Source: Lentibacillus populi (lineage in GTDB: Bacteria > Bacillota > Bacilli > Bacillales > Amphibacillaceae). Taken from it: DNA of 64,000 bases. How positions within the stretch are numbered: the stretch's first letter is position 1; each line of letters begins with the position of its first letter. Of the stretch, positions 53,266 through 62,356 are shown in pieces. The stretch covers positions 26,772 through 90,771 of the forward strand of contig BMJD01000012.1 of the NCBI GenBank assembly GCA_014642895.1, written 5' to 3'. The translations under genes and the position numbers were made by a program. Below the pieces are notes generated by a model. That model had not been told where the DNA came from. It saw only the letters and a program-made list of their open reading frames with translations, and searched no databases.

Positions 53266-55487
53266 GTGCTTCCGCAACAAATAAAATACCATTTCTCTAT
53301 ACCTCGGTTCTGTATTTTTTAGGTTTTTTCCTATTTTTGGAATGGATATATCCTGTCCAGCAAATTACCGATACGAGTAATTTGGCTATTTTTATTGTCT
53401 ATGCGGCGTTTTGCTTTATTATTTCCATGTTTCAAATGAAATGGTGGCTATCATTCCTGTTAAAAGGACTGACGATGCTATTCATTATTCATACACTTTT
53501 TCTGCCTTACACGTTCTTAAGTAAACTATGGCTGCAAAGCTTTTATATAGAATTTGCTTTTAATATACAAGCGCTGGTGCAGCAAAATTGGTATGACATG
53601 ACAGCCCTATTTCGCAGCTTTTTATTTCTTTTACTGATTTGGCTTATGAGCTATCTGATGTATTATTGGTTTGTCGTGATGAAGCGGATTTTTCTGTTCG
53701 TGCTATTAACGGTTATTTACGTAACGATATTGGATACGTTTACGGTCTATGAAGCAGATGGATCGATTGTTCGAACCTTCATTATCTCCTTTATTGCTTT
53801 TGGGCTTGCTAATTTTTTTAAGGTAATTGACCATGAATCCATTCGTTTTGCATGGCTTAAAAAGACATCGGTGTGGTTAGTACCGCTAATTGCAGTTGTG
53901 CTATTTTCGACGTTAGTCGGCTATGCAGCACCAAAGTTTGCTCCGAAATGGCCGGATCCAGTTCCATTTTTAAAAAGTGCCGCAGAAGGAGCGGGTCATT
54001 CCGGTGCAGGGTCGGGTATTCATAAGGTTGGTTACGGGGAGGATGATTCCCGGCTTGGTGGCTCATTTGTTCAGGATTATACACCAGTTTTCCAGGCAGC
54101 AGCGAAAGAAGAGCATTATTGGCGGATTGAAACAAAGGATGTTTATACTGGAAAAGGATGGGAACCATCGAAAGACCCAAGCTATCAGGAACAGCAGGAT
54201 GGCCGGATTGCGCTGGAAACATTCGATCCTGGTGTTGAAACAGAACGTCATGAAACCATTGTCGAGTTTCAGGGAAATACGAACATCGAAAAATTGCTTT
54301 ATCCGTATGGTATTCGTCAGGTAGAAGCAGAATCAGATACAGAATTTTTACTTGATGAAAATACAGGTGAAATACGAACGCAGGCAAACGGGAAGGATGT
54401 CAGTCTGGCAACCTACACGATTACGTATGATTACCCGTCATTTGCGATTGACCAATTACGTGAGACAACTGCAGAAGATCCAAGTGATATAAAAGAGAAA
54501 TATACGCAATTACCAGCATCATTGCCGGCAAGAGTTGGTGAGTTGGCAAAAGAAATTACGGCTGCGGCGGACAATCGCTACGATAAAGCCCGTGCGGTGG
54601 AAAGCTATTTTGGACGGAATGGCTTTACGTACCAGACAAATGACATCCCGGTTCCAAAAAGGGGTCAGGATTATGTTGATCAATTTTTGTTTGATTCTCA
54701 AAAGGGGTATTGCGATAACTATTCGTCGTCAATGGTCGTGATGCTTAGAACACTCGGTATCCCGGCGAGATGGGCGAAGGGGTTCACAAGTGGCGAAAAA
54801 ATTGCCGACAATATCGGTGATACTGATAATACGTATGATGTGTACGAGGTAACAAGTGCAAATGCCCATTCATGGGTGGAGGTCTATTTTCCGGGATCTG
54901 GCTGGGTGCCGTTTGAGCCAACGCAAGGTTTTTCCAATTTAACCGATTTTCATGTCGATGTAGAAAATCTGGATGAAAACGCACAAGACGAAGCAGTCGA
55001 AGCCCCGTCTGAACAGGATAAAGAAAAGCCGGAGCAGGAAATGCAGCAAGAAAAAGAAGCGGAAAATGAGACAGCAACAACAAGTGCCACCGCCGATAAT
55101 TCCGGCTTCCGGGTAAGTTGGGGCTATGTTGGAATAGGTGGCGTTCTATTGTTACTGCTGGCTATTGCAGGTTACCGATTACGGTTTCGTTTTAAAACCA
55201 TTATACTGTCGATAAAATTTAACCGTAAAACTGGTGCCAAAACATTTCAGGAAGCATATCACCATTTATTAAAACTGTTAAAACACAGCGGGCTGGCAAT
55301 GGAGCCCGGGCAAACCCTCCGGGAATACGCGAAGCGGATCGATAACCGTTATGGAACACATGAAATGGGGATGCTTACTGATCATTATGAACGGATGCTG
55401 TATAATAATAAGATGGAGCAAAGTCAAACCGAAACGAAGAAGCTAAATGAATTATGGAAAAATTTAATTAAACGAATCAGTGCTTGA
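53262..55487 (+). CDS. transglutaminase-like membrane protein (DUF3488-TGc-DUF4129)
   Basis: A 741-residue protein. N-terminal helices (residues ~10-225), an extracytoplasmic loop, the transglutaminase-like core with catalytic Cys in QKGYCDNYSSSMVVMLRTLGIPARW (~485), His in NAHSWVEVYFPGSGWV (~535) and Asp/Glu EPTQGF, a helix at ~625-645 (VGIGGVLLLLLAIAGY) and a cytoplasmic DUF4129 end. Activity may be protein cross-linking or a protease-like reaction; unknown for this family. A Glu/Gln-rich linker at 575-610 is typical. Confidence 0.9.
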   Translation: MSASATNKIPFLYTSVLYFLGFFLFLEWIYPVQQITDTSNLAIFIVYAAFCFIISMFQMKWWLSFLLKGLTMLFIIHTLFLPYTFLSKLWLQSFYIEFAFNIQALVQQNWYDMTALFRSFLFLLLIWLMSYLMYYWFVVMKRIFLFVLLTVIYVTILDTFTVYEADGSIVRTFIISFIAFGLANFFKVIDHESIRFAWLKKTSVWLVPLIAVVLFSTLVGYAAPKFAPKWPDPVPFLKSAAEGAGHSGAGSGIHKVGYGEDDSRLGGSFVQDYTPVFQAAAKEEHYWRIETKDVYTGKGWEPSKDPSYQEQQDGRIALETFDPGVETERHETIVEFQGNTNIEKLLYPYGIRQVEAESDTEFLLDENTGEIRTQANGKDVSLATYTITYDYPSFAIDQLRETTAEDPSDIKEKYTQLPASLPARVGELAKEITAAADNRYDKARAVESYFGRNGFTYQTNDIPVPKRGQDYVDQFLFDSQKGYCDNYSSSMVVMLRTLGIPARWAKGFTSGEKIADNIGDTDNTYDVYEVTSANAHSWVEVYFPGSGWVPFEPTQGFSNLTDFHVDVENLDENAQDEAVEAPSEQDKEKPEQEMQQEKEAENETATTSATADNSGFRVSWGYVGIGGVLLLLLAIAGYRLRFRFKTIILSIKFNRKTGAKTFQEAYHHLLKLLKHSGLAMEPGQTLREYAKRIDNRYGTHEMGMLTDHYERMLYNNKMEQSQTETKKLNELWKNLIKRISA

Positions 55488-55617
55488 CCATGATTGTTTA
55501 TGTTAGTAGAATATATAACAGCGAATCCACCTTGTTTACGGAAACGATGCAGTCTATCAGGCAGGATTCGCTTACTAACCAGAAAACTTTCTTGAATAAA
55601 GAATAAAATGAATATAA

Positions 55618-55733
55618 CGCGTTCGTATATCCTCGAAAATATGGTTCGAAAGTTTCTACCAGGGCACCATAAATGCCTTGACTATGAAGGCGGAATATCT
55701 ATGGTTATATCGAGCCTGGATTTCTGCCTTTTT
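55618..55733 (+). promoter_or_regulatory. guanine riboswitch upstream of guaA
   Basis: Aptamer 55618-55692: P1 strand CGCGTTCGTA, CCTCGAAAATATGG, TTCGAAAGTTTCTACC, and GGGCACC...TGCCTTGACTATGAAGGCG; the C of GACTATGA predicts guanine. P1 pairs (CGC.TTCGTA/TATGAA.GCG) with one mismatch. A terminator AAGGCGGAA / TTCTGCCTT + TTT (55687-55733) overlaps P1's 3' side, so binding guanine likely alters termination before guaA. Confidence 0.88.
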
Positions 55734-56134
55734 GTAGCTATGTTGCTGCATAAAGGGTGGGAATTCGGTTCTTTGCTTTTAAGTGAGTTTATGATTGGAT
55801 TTTGGAAGCCCTATTAGTTGAGTAGGGCGTGATATTGATTGGGCAGGATGCTTTTAGGTAAATAGATCGAGTTGCACGGATTTCGATAGAGTAGGAAGGA
55901 AAAACGATCGAGCAGCTCATAATTTCGATCGATAGGCAGTGGAATCAATCACGGCGTCGGAATTTCGATCGAACCAGGCGCATTTTTAATCGGCACCTGT
56001 TTTGTTACTAATTTTTGGGACGATTAAGTTTGCCTCGCAAAAAAATGACTGCTTAACGGGAGAACCACATAAGACGGGAAATCACCGCAACTCGGGAGGC
56101 AGCACCCCAAACATAAAACAGTAGGAGTGGTAGC
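55734..56134 (+). other. long guaA leader with periodic repeats
   Basis: No gene. Holds a GCCCTA/TAGGGC hairpin near 55808-55828, a three-unit repeat at 55862-55975 and an AGTAGGAGTGGTAGC ribosome binding site before guaA. No second terminator is obvious. Confidence 0.6.
55862..55975 (+). repeat. about 41-bp periodic repeat with ATTTCGATCGA core
   Basis: GATCGAG at 55865 and 55906; ATTTCGAT at 55880, AATTTCGATCGA at 55921 and again at 55961 (spacing 40-42). The core TCGATCGA is palindromic. Three partly degenerate units; looks like an interspersed intergenic repeat or a multi-site operator. Confidence 0.65.
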
Positions 56135-57667
56135 ATGGATAAAGAAACAATTTTAGTATTAGATTTTGGCAGCCAGTACAACCAGCTAATCACCAGACGT
56201 ATTCGAGAATTTGGTGTTTATAGTGAGCTTCATTCCCATAAGCTATCAGCAGACGAAATTAAACAGATGAATCCTTCAGGTATCATTTTATCTGGAGGCC
56301 CTCATAGTGTATACGATGAAAATAGCTTTCGCTGTGACGAGAAAATTTTTGACTTGGATATCCCCATTTTGGGTATTTGCTATGGAATGCAACTAATGAC
56401 ACTACATTTTGGTGGAAAGGTTGAAAAGGCAAAAAACCGTGAATATGGCAAGGCACTTATTGAACTGAGCCATGATCCCCTTCTATTTCAGGAAACTCCA
56501 AATCAGCAAACCGTGTGGATGAGTCATGGTGATAAAGTGATCGAGGCCCCAGCTACATTCCAAATTGACGCCACAAGTTATTCTACGCCAATTGCCGCGA
56601 TGAGCGATCCAAAGCGAAGATTGTACGGCGTTCAGTTCCATCCGGAGGTTCGCCATTCGGAATATGGGAATCATCTATTGAAGCAATTCGTCTTTGCCGT
56701 ATGCCAATGTACTGGTGACTGGACAATTGAAAACTTTATTGACATGGAAGTGGCAAAGATCCAAGAAAAGGTTGGAAATCGTAAAGTGTTATGCGCTCTA
56801 AGCGGTGGTGTTGACTCATCAGTCGTTGCTGCCCTTATACACAAAGCAATTGGTGATCAGCTGACATGTATTTTTGTTGATCATGGATTACTACGGAAAA
56901 ATGAAGCAACCGATGTAATGAAAACATTTGCCGATGGCTTTCATATGAATATTATCAAAATCGATGCTCAAGACCGCTTTTTATCCAAGCTTGCCGGTGT
57001 GAGCGACCCGGAACAAAAACGGAAAATTATCGGCAACGAATTTATTTACGTGTTTGATGATGAAGCCGCAAAATTAAAAGACATTGATTTTCTTGCGCAG
57101 GGCACATTGTATACGGATGTAATTGAAAGCGGAACTGAGACGGCCCAAACAATCAAATCGCATCACAATGTCGGCGGTCTTCCGGAAAACATGCAATTTG
57201 AATTAATTGAGCCGTTGAACACGTTGTTTAAAGATGAAGTTCGGGAGCTGGGTATCCAACTCGGTGTTCCAGAACATATCGTATGGCGTCAGCCTTTTCC
57301 TGGACCAGGCTTAGCCATCCGTGTTTTAGGTGCAGTGGACGAAGAAAAGCTTGCCATTGTTCGGGAATCGGATGCTATATTACGGGAGGAAATTGCGAAC
57401 GCTGGTTTAGAACGCGATATCTGGCAATACTTTACCGTGCTTCCTGATATCCGCAGTGTCGGGGTTATGGGAGACGCACGGACATACGACTACACAATTG
57501 GGATCCGTGCCGTGACATCAATTGATGGAATGACATCGGATTGGGCACGTATTCCTTGGGATGTTCTGGAAAAAATTTCTACACGGATTGTTAACGAGGT
57601 AGAGCATATTAATCGGGTTGTGTATGATGTGACGAGTAAGCCGCCGGCGACGATTGAGTGGGAGTAA
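56135..57667 (+). CDS. guaA: GMP synthase (glutamine-hydrolysing)
   Basis: A 510-residue enzyme converting XMP to GMP with glutamine and ATP. Glutaminase: GICYGMQ (Cys82), FHPE (His/Glu near 172). ATP-pyrophosphatase loop SGGVDSS (near 223-229). C-terminal dimer domain: [48 protein letters not shown]. Complete, standard length. Guanine riboswitch upstream; terminator downstream. Confidence 0.97.
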   Translation: MDKETILVLDFGSQYNQLITRRIREFGVYSELHSHKLSADEIKQMNPSGIILSGGPHSVYDENSFRCDEKIFDLDIPILGICYGMQLMTLHFGGKVEKAKNREYGKALIELSHDPLLFQETPNQQTVWMSHGDKVIEAPATFQIDATSYSTPIAAMSDPKRRLYGVQFHPEVRHSEYGNHLLKQFVFAVCQCTGDWTIENFIDMEVAKIQEKVGNRKVLCALSGGVDSSVVAALIHKAIGDQLTCIFVDHGLLRKNEATDVMKTFADGFHMNIIKIDAQDRFLSKLAGVSDPEQKRKIIGNEFIYVFDDEAAKLKDIDFLAQGTLYTDVIESGTETAQTIKSHHNVGGLPENMQFELIEPLNTLFKDEVRELGIQLGVPEHIVWRQPFPGPGLAIRVLGAVDEEKLAIVRESDAILREEIANAGLERDIWQYFTVLPDIRSVGVMGDARTYDYTIGIRAVTSIDGMTSDWARIPWDVLEKISTRIVNEVEHINRVVYDVTSKPPATIEWE

Positions 57668-57767
57668 AGAGCTAACTTAATTTGGAGAGAGAACGCCTAT
57701 TTAACAGTGTTTATCTTAATCTTAAATTGACAAATTGGTATAAAATAATATAGTTCCCTGCCAAAAT

Positions 57768-57802
57768 CCCTGCCAAAAATAATTTGGTAGGGGTATTTTT
57801 TT
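57768..57802 (+). terminator. terminator of guaA
   Basis: CCCTGCCAAA/TTTGGTAGGG stem and TATTTTTTT. The 12-mer TCCCTGCCAAAA is present twice in tandem (57755-57778), so two alternative 5' arms exist. Confidence 0.8.
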
Positions 57803-58007
57803 AATAATTATACATCCAAAATTCAATGTAATATCAATTGGTATTTTTCTGTTTTCTGAATAAAATTTACAGATGCAGGTATGACTGTGAATAGTGCAAT
57901 CGGATTTGTACGGAGTTATGGGTGAAGTTATTATTATAAGTAAGAGTGTTGAGATGTAGTCGAGAAAGGAGTTAATTAAATTATTAACTTTGATGTTTAG
58001 TCAAGAG

Positions 58008-58032
58008 TGGAACTGACGGGATTCAAACCCGT
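58008..58032 (-). pseudogene. 3' end fragment of a tRNA gene (possible attachment site)
   Basis: Minus strand: T-arm ACGGG-TTTGAAT-CCCGT, acceptor 3' strand CAGTTCC and discriminator A. The loop has T instead of the usual C at position 56. No D-arm, anticodon or matching 5' acceptor strand precedes it. Such tRNA tails are typical att sites left by integrated elements. Confidence 0.5.
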
Positions 58033-58310
58033 TTTGATTGAATTGTTCTCTACAAAAAGTTAGTATAAATAAGGATCTCAATTGTGATAAAATAGAGGAT
58101 AATTTGTAATGTTAGAAGTGGACGACAAATGATAACTATGAATATCGTGTTAGGAATTATTGCTTATATGCTTTCCATTATCATTTTTCGACTCTATTTA
58201 CGATATTTTTTAAAATTAAGTTAAGAGATTAGAAGCTAGCGATATAAAAACGAAATACTAGAGCAAGATAAAAAACTATAGCTTTAATCATGATATTAGA
58301 TAAGGAGAAA

Positions 58311-58387
58311 AAAGATGTCTTTTTTGGCGTACCAGAGAGTGCCTTTAATTCCATTTCGTCAGATCAGGTTTATATCTATAAGGGGTA
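58311..58387 (+). pseudogene. fragment of an oxalate decarboxylase gene
   Basis: Bases 58329-58379 are almost identical (about 50 bases, one to three differences) to 62930-62980 inside the OxdD-like gene; weaker similarity extends to AAAGATGTC upstream. The frame ends at TAG directly after. A relic of a second, deleted copy. Confidence 0.75.
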
Positions 58388-58532
58388 GCGAAATAAAAGA
58401 GGTAATAAAGGATTTAACCCTTGAATCGAAAGTGGGATTCCATTTTTTCTGATAGTGTTCTCTTGTTTGGTATCGCCCAAGCCCAACATGCATAACTTAA
58501 AAATAGTTCAAGAAAAGAAGGAGGTTTATAGT

Positions 58533-58793
58533 GTGAAGGTTGGTACTGACGGAAATGGCAGTAACTATGTAGATACGCAGCAATTCGTTGGACAAAGTTT
58601 AGTTATGATGGGAGAAGCACTTTCTCTTCTAGGGCAAACAATTGCTCTAAAAGAAGAAAAAGATGTACATTTTCAAGAACATAAGATGAAAAAAACACAG
58701 GAACAACAACTTAAACAACTGAAAGAAATAATTGAGCAATTGCACCAACAAATAATATTTTTACAAAAACAAATAGAAAATATGTCTTTTTGA
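58533..58793 (+). CDS. small coiled-coil protein, possibly spore-associated
   Basis: 86 residues from GTG 58533 behind AAGGAGG. The first half (YVDTQQFVGQSLVMMGEALSLLGQTIAL) resembles the hydrophobic helix units of DUF6944-like proteins; the second half is a Gln/Glu/Lys coiled coil (QQLKQLKEIIEQLHQQIIFLQKQIENM). CATAACTTA at 58491-58499 matches the mother-cell -10 pattern, without a proper -35. Spore role is an inference. Confidence 0.55.
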   Translation: MKVGTDGNGSNYVDTQQFVGQSLVMMGEALSLLGQTIALKEEKDVHFQEHKMKKTQEQQLKQLKEIIEQLHQQIIFLQKQIENMSF

Positions 58794-59001
58794 GATTCAT
58801 TTAAACAGAGTTATTCTGTTTATAATGCTTTCAACCATGGATCAATATGTTTAAACAAGCAAAAAAATATCCATCCCTATACGATGATGGAAAGCAGCTA
58901 TAACCTATCTGATCGGTAAAGGGTATTATCCCAGGAGTGCACATCAAATTGTATAATTATGGAAAATTAATGAAATGCTTGATTAAAATGACATACTCTA
59001 A

Positions 59002-59026
59002 AGGACTCTTAAAGAGTTCTTTTTTA
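59002..59026 (+). terminator. orphan intrinsic terminator
   Basis: AGGACTCTT/AAGAGTTCT stem then TTTTTTATTTT; no intact gene lies in the 200 bases before it. Confidence 0.7.
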
Positions 59027-59192
59027 TTTTTATTGATTCTAAAGCCAGAGCATAGTTTGGTGATTTAGGTGTATTTTAACCAATTGGCTGTGGGCATAAA
59101 ACAAATACAATGCTTTACGACTGAATAGTTGTTTTATTTCTTATATCATATTTTAAATACCCAGGAATACAATATTAATGGATTATGAATGG

Positions 59193-59348
59193 ATGGGCGG
59201 TCTTCAAACGGATTATCAACTTAAAGAATTTATAGGTTAATGGACACAAGCAATTGGAACAGTCATTTTTGCAATTAGAAATACACCATTTAATGTGTAT
59301 GGGAGCTGGATACAAGTGATTTCAGCTATTGACCAAACGAAAAATTGA
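59193..59348 (+). pseudogene. DUF6944-like gene remnant with an internal stop
   Basis: Frame from ATG 59193 has TAA at 59238-59240 and then continues WTQAIGTVIFAIRNTPFNVYGSWIQVISAID to TGA 59346-59348. The units 'W.QAIGTVI.AI' and 'GSWIQVISAI' are the repeat pattern of DUF6944 proteins, like the gene at 63562-63981. Confidence 0.65.
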
Positions 59349-59737
59349 TGGAAGAAAACAATAAATACAAAGGTTTTTGTGCCAACAAACGAAAATATTT
59401 AATGGAGGATTCGATCTGTTTTTAGGGCAGCTTTATTGGATTCTAGAGTAAGAACCAAATTTTTATCTTGCATAATCTGTGGTGTCCCAACGGTAAGGTT
59501 AATTGAAAAAGGAAATTATACATAAGGCTATGCATATCTTTTATAGAGAAAAGGGGTAGTTAGGTGGATTCGAAGGTTTATATATTAATATTGCATTCTT
59601 AACGGCGTAATATCTGCTCCTTTAATTCCTAGGTAAGTGGGTGATACAAATCGAGCTTTTTGTTCGCCTTTTTATTAATCAATGTGATCTAGAGTGCTTA
59701 GTTTTCATTCGACAATTTAGAAAACGGAGGAATCTGA

Positions 59738-61546
59738 ATGAATATTAATGATGGCGTTTCACATAATTCGCACAACTTTTCCAAACCCTGTACTAACCCA
59801 CACTGTTTTAATCCAAATTGTAAATGTGGAGATCAATGTAAATGCACTTCTGAAAACCAATGTGACAGTACGGAAGCAAATTCACATAATATGCATAACG
59901 GTTCCAAACCCTGTACCAACCCACACTGTAATAATCCAAATTGTAAATGTGGGGATCAATGTAAATGCACACCTAACAACCAATGCGGCTGTAATGAAAC
60001 AAATCCCCCCAAAATCAACCTCACTAAATTTGTAGATGAACTTCCCATCCCACCTGTTTTAAAACCTCGATGGAAAGATCAGTTTTATACTTATTATGAA
60101 GTAAATATGACTGAATTCAAGCAATCACTCCATAGTGAGTTAAATGATACAACGGTTTGGGGGTACGAAGGAAGCTATCCGGGGCCTACCATTGAAGTGG
60201 AAAGCGGAGAAATCGTGTTTATTAAATGGATCAACAATCTACCAGATAAGCATCTGTTGCCTGTAGACTATACGGTACATGGTGCCCATATGGACGTACC
60301 GGAAGTGCGAACGGTGGTACATGTACACGGTGCTTGTGTTGAATGGGAAAGCGATGGCTACCCAGAGGCTTGGTTTACAAAGGGATTCAAACAAGTCGGT
60401 CGATATTTTAGAAAGCAAGTATATCGATATGATAATTGCAATCATGCTTGCACCCTCTGGTATCATGACCATACGCTTGGTATCACTAGGCTTAATATTT
60501 ATGCTGGATTGGCAGGATTCTATCTGATCAGAGATCAACGGGAACGTTACCTGAATTTACCAAGTGGGACATATGATATCCCTCTTATGCTACAAGACAG
60601 GACTTTTAATAAGGATGGTTCTCTCTATTACCCGAAGCAGCCAGAACAACCAATCCCGGAATTAGAAACGTCGATCATTCCTGAATTTATCGGGGATACC
60701 ATTTTGGTGAATGGCAAAGTATACCCCTATTTAAAAGTGGAGCCACGCAAATATCGATTTAGGCTGCTAAACGCATCCAACACGCGTTTCTTTAGGATGA
60801 AGCTTGATTCAGGTCAACTTATGTATCAAATTGCGACGGATGGAGGATTCATGGAGTACCCGATAGGAGTAACAGAGATTATGTTATCACCTGCAGAACG
60901 AGCAGAAGTAATCATTGATTTTACCAATCTTGAGGGTAAATCCATTATTATGACAAACGATGCGCCTGCTCCCTTTCCAACTGGAGATCCAGTAGATGAA
61001 AATACAGGTACAGTGATGCAGTTTAGTGTAACTCTTCCCTTGTCTAGTGTGGATACGAGTGTTATCCCGGCTAATATGATGTCCTTACCCCAACTAAATG
61101 AACAGTCGGCTTCAAGGGTAAGATACCTAACTTTAAATGACAATATGGATAAATACGGTCGTGAATTCATGCTATTGGATAATAAACAGTGGGATGCCCC
61201 CATAACAGAAAATCCTAAATTGGGATCAACCGAAATATGGTATCTTATTAACTTAACGGACGATTCACATCCTATCCACATTCACTTAATTGATTTTCAA
61301 ATATTAGATCGGAGAGATTTTGATGTAGAAAAGTACAATAAGGAGGGAGTTATCCATTATACTGGCCCGGCGACGCCTCCCGAACCCCAAGAACGAGGAG
61401 GAAAGGATACAGTAAGAGCTAACCCAAAACAGGTAACCCGAATTATCATGAAATTTGGTCCTTTTACAGGGTTGTATGTATGGCACTGTCATATATTGGA
61501 GCATGAGGATTGGGAAATGATGCGACCGTTTATGGTTATTCGATAA
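59738..61546 (+). CDS. cotA: CotA-like multicopper oxidase with N-terminal Cys-rich tandem domain
   Basis: A 602-residue laccase-type protein; ATG after AAACGGAGGAATCTG. Residues ~85-602 are a CotA-type bilirubin/phenol oxidase: copper ligands HVHGACV (~195), WYHDHTLGIT (~242), HPIHIHL (~511) and YVWHCHILEHEDWEMM (~581-596; Cys is the T1 ligand, the last Met the axial one). There is no signal peptide, as in CotA of the spore coat. Unusual are residues 1-80: two tandem units of PCTNPHC.NPNCKCGDQCKCT..NQC with about eight cysteines each, like a metallothionein. This part could hold copper for the enzyme or cross-link the coat. Confidence 0.88.
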   Translation: MNINDGVSHNSHNFSKPCTNPHCFNPNCKCGDQCKCTSENQCDSTEANSHNMHNGSKPCTNPHCNNPNCKCGDQCKCTPNNQCGCNETNPPKINLTKFVDELPIPPVLKPRWKDQFYTYYEVNMTEFKQSLHSELNDTTVWGYEGSYPGPTIEVESGEIVFIKWINNLPDKHLLPVDYTVHGAHMDVPEVRTVVHVHGACVEWESDGYPEAWFTKGFKQVGRYFRKQVYRYDNCNHACTLWYHDHTLGITRLNIYAGLAGFYLIRDQRERYLNLPSGTYDIPLMLQDRTFNKDGSLYYPKQPEQPIPELETSIIPEFIGDTILVNGKVYPYLKVEPRKYRFRLLNASNTRFFRMKLDSGQLMYQIATDGGFMEYPIGVTEIMLSPAERAEVIIDFTNLEGKSIIMTNDAPAPFPTGDPVDENTGTVMQFSVTLPLSSVDTSVIPANMMSLPQLNEQSASRVRYLTLNDNMDKYGREFMLLDNKQWDAPITENPKLGSTEIWYLINLTDDSHPIHIHLIDFQILDRRDFDVEKYNKEGVIHYTGPATPPEPQERGGKDTVRANPKQVTRIIMKFGPFTGLYVWHCHILEHEDWEMMRPFMVIR

Positions 61547-61579
61547 ATGACTGTGCTCTGTAAATAAGGGGGGTAGTGG

Positions 61580-62170
61580 ATGTTATTAATTTTAAGTATA
61601 TTAATAGTATTAGGTTATACTACTTGTTTAATTTGCAAAATACCTTCCAATTCAGATAAATTAACTGGCATGACAGGCATGACAATTGTAATGTCATTAG
61701 GAATGGTGTCAAGTCTGGTTATTGGATTAATCGCAGGAATTGTTTATAAAAATGATTTAACTTCTTCAACGATTCTTGCAATGATTTTAAGTGTGATTGT
61801 AGGGTTTTTTTTAGGTAAACGGTTGGGCTTGCTTGTAACAATTGAAGGAATGGCAGCTGCACTAATGGGTAGCATGATGGGGGCAATGCTGGGAGAAATG
61901 TTACCTTCAGGGAACTTTAAAATAATGTTAGCATTTATGGATGTCTTATATATCATAGTTGTGTCTTTGATCTTTCTTCTAATTAGTAATATTTTAAGGG
62001 AAAGTAGTGATAAAGCTCCCACTTTTATTAATAAATACATGTCAATCTTCATAATGGTTATTTTAACAGTTAGTGTATTGATCACTACTTTTTATGATGG
62101 TAACTCTGTTAGAAAGCAGAATAATGATCATCCTGTTGAAAATCAAATGGATGAGCATAATCACCATTAA
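61580..62170 (+). CDS. membrane protein between laccase and oxalate decarboxylase
   Basis: A 196-residue protein with about five helices, Met- and Gly-rich (MTGMTIVMSLGMVSSLVIGLIAGIVY; GMAAALMGSMMGAMLGEMLPSG) and a His-rich end (DEHNHH). Start behind AAGGGGGGTAGTGG. GxxxG-rich helices and Met clusters could bind copper, matching the neighbouring copper enzyme; no known family is certain. Confidence 0.6.
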   Translation: MLLILSILIVLGYTTCLICKIPSNSDKLTGMTGMTIVMSLGMVSSLVIGLIAGIVYKNDLTSSTILAMILSVIVGFFLGKRLGLLVTIEGMAAALMGSMMGAMLGEMLPSGNFKIMLAFMDVLYIIVVSLIFLLISNILRESSDKAPTFINKYMSIFIMVILTVSVLITTFYDGNSVRKQNNDHPVENQMDEHNHH

Positions 62171-62276
62171 AATTGAATAATACAAATGTTTGTTTTAAAT
62201 GTTCAAGTGAATTGTTTTAGCATATATCAACAGTTAGCCATAAAGATGTAAGAAGTAGGTTCTTATATCGATAGGC

Positions 62277-62304
62277 ACAGTAACATAGCCCAAGTCATAC
62301 ACCA
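62277..62304 (+). promoter_or_regulatory. possible sigma-K promoter of the OxdD-like gene
   Basis: AC (62277-62278), 17 bases, CATACACCA (62296-62304): -10 differs from CATAnnnTA at one base. Gene start is 53 bases further. Confidence 0.35.
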
Positions 62305-62356
62305 CGAACAAGGATTTTTCTATTCCTGTATAATCTCATAAAAGAGGTGGTTTTTT

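Larger units (their letters stand above)
57803..58532 (+). other. gene-poor region after guaA with a tRNA 3' fragment
   Basis: No intact gene. It contains a tRNA 3' end on the minus strand (58032-58008), a small hydrophobic reading frame near 58135-58220 without a convincing product, and a fragment of an oxalate decarboxylase gene. Looks like the scar of past integration and decay. Confidence 0.55.
58794..59737 (+). other. decayed region before the laccase gene
   Basis: Apart from the DUF6944-like pseudogene and a terminator with no gene in front of it, only short broken frames are visible (e.g. near 58846-58950 and 59350-59525). No intact gene seen. Confidence 0.55.

Noticed and set aside
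57755..57778. Tandem TCCCTGCCAAAA repeat as an integration site at guaA
   Set aside because: The second copy forms the guaA terminator stem with TTTGGTAGGG; termination explains it better, and no integrase follows.
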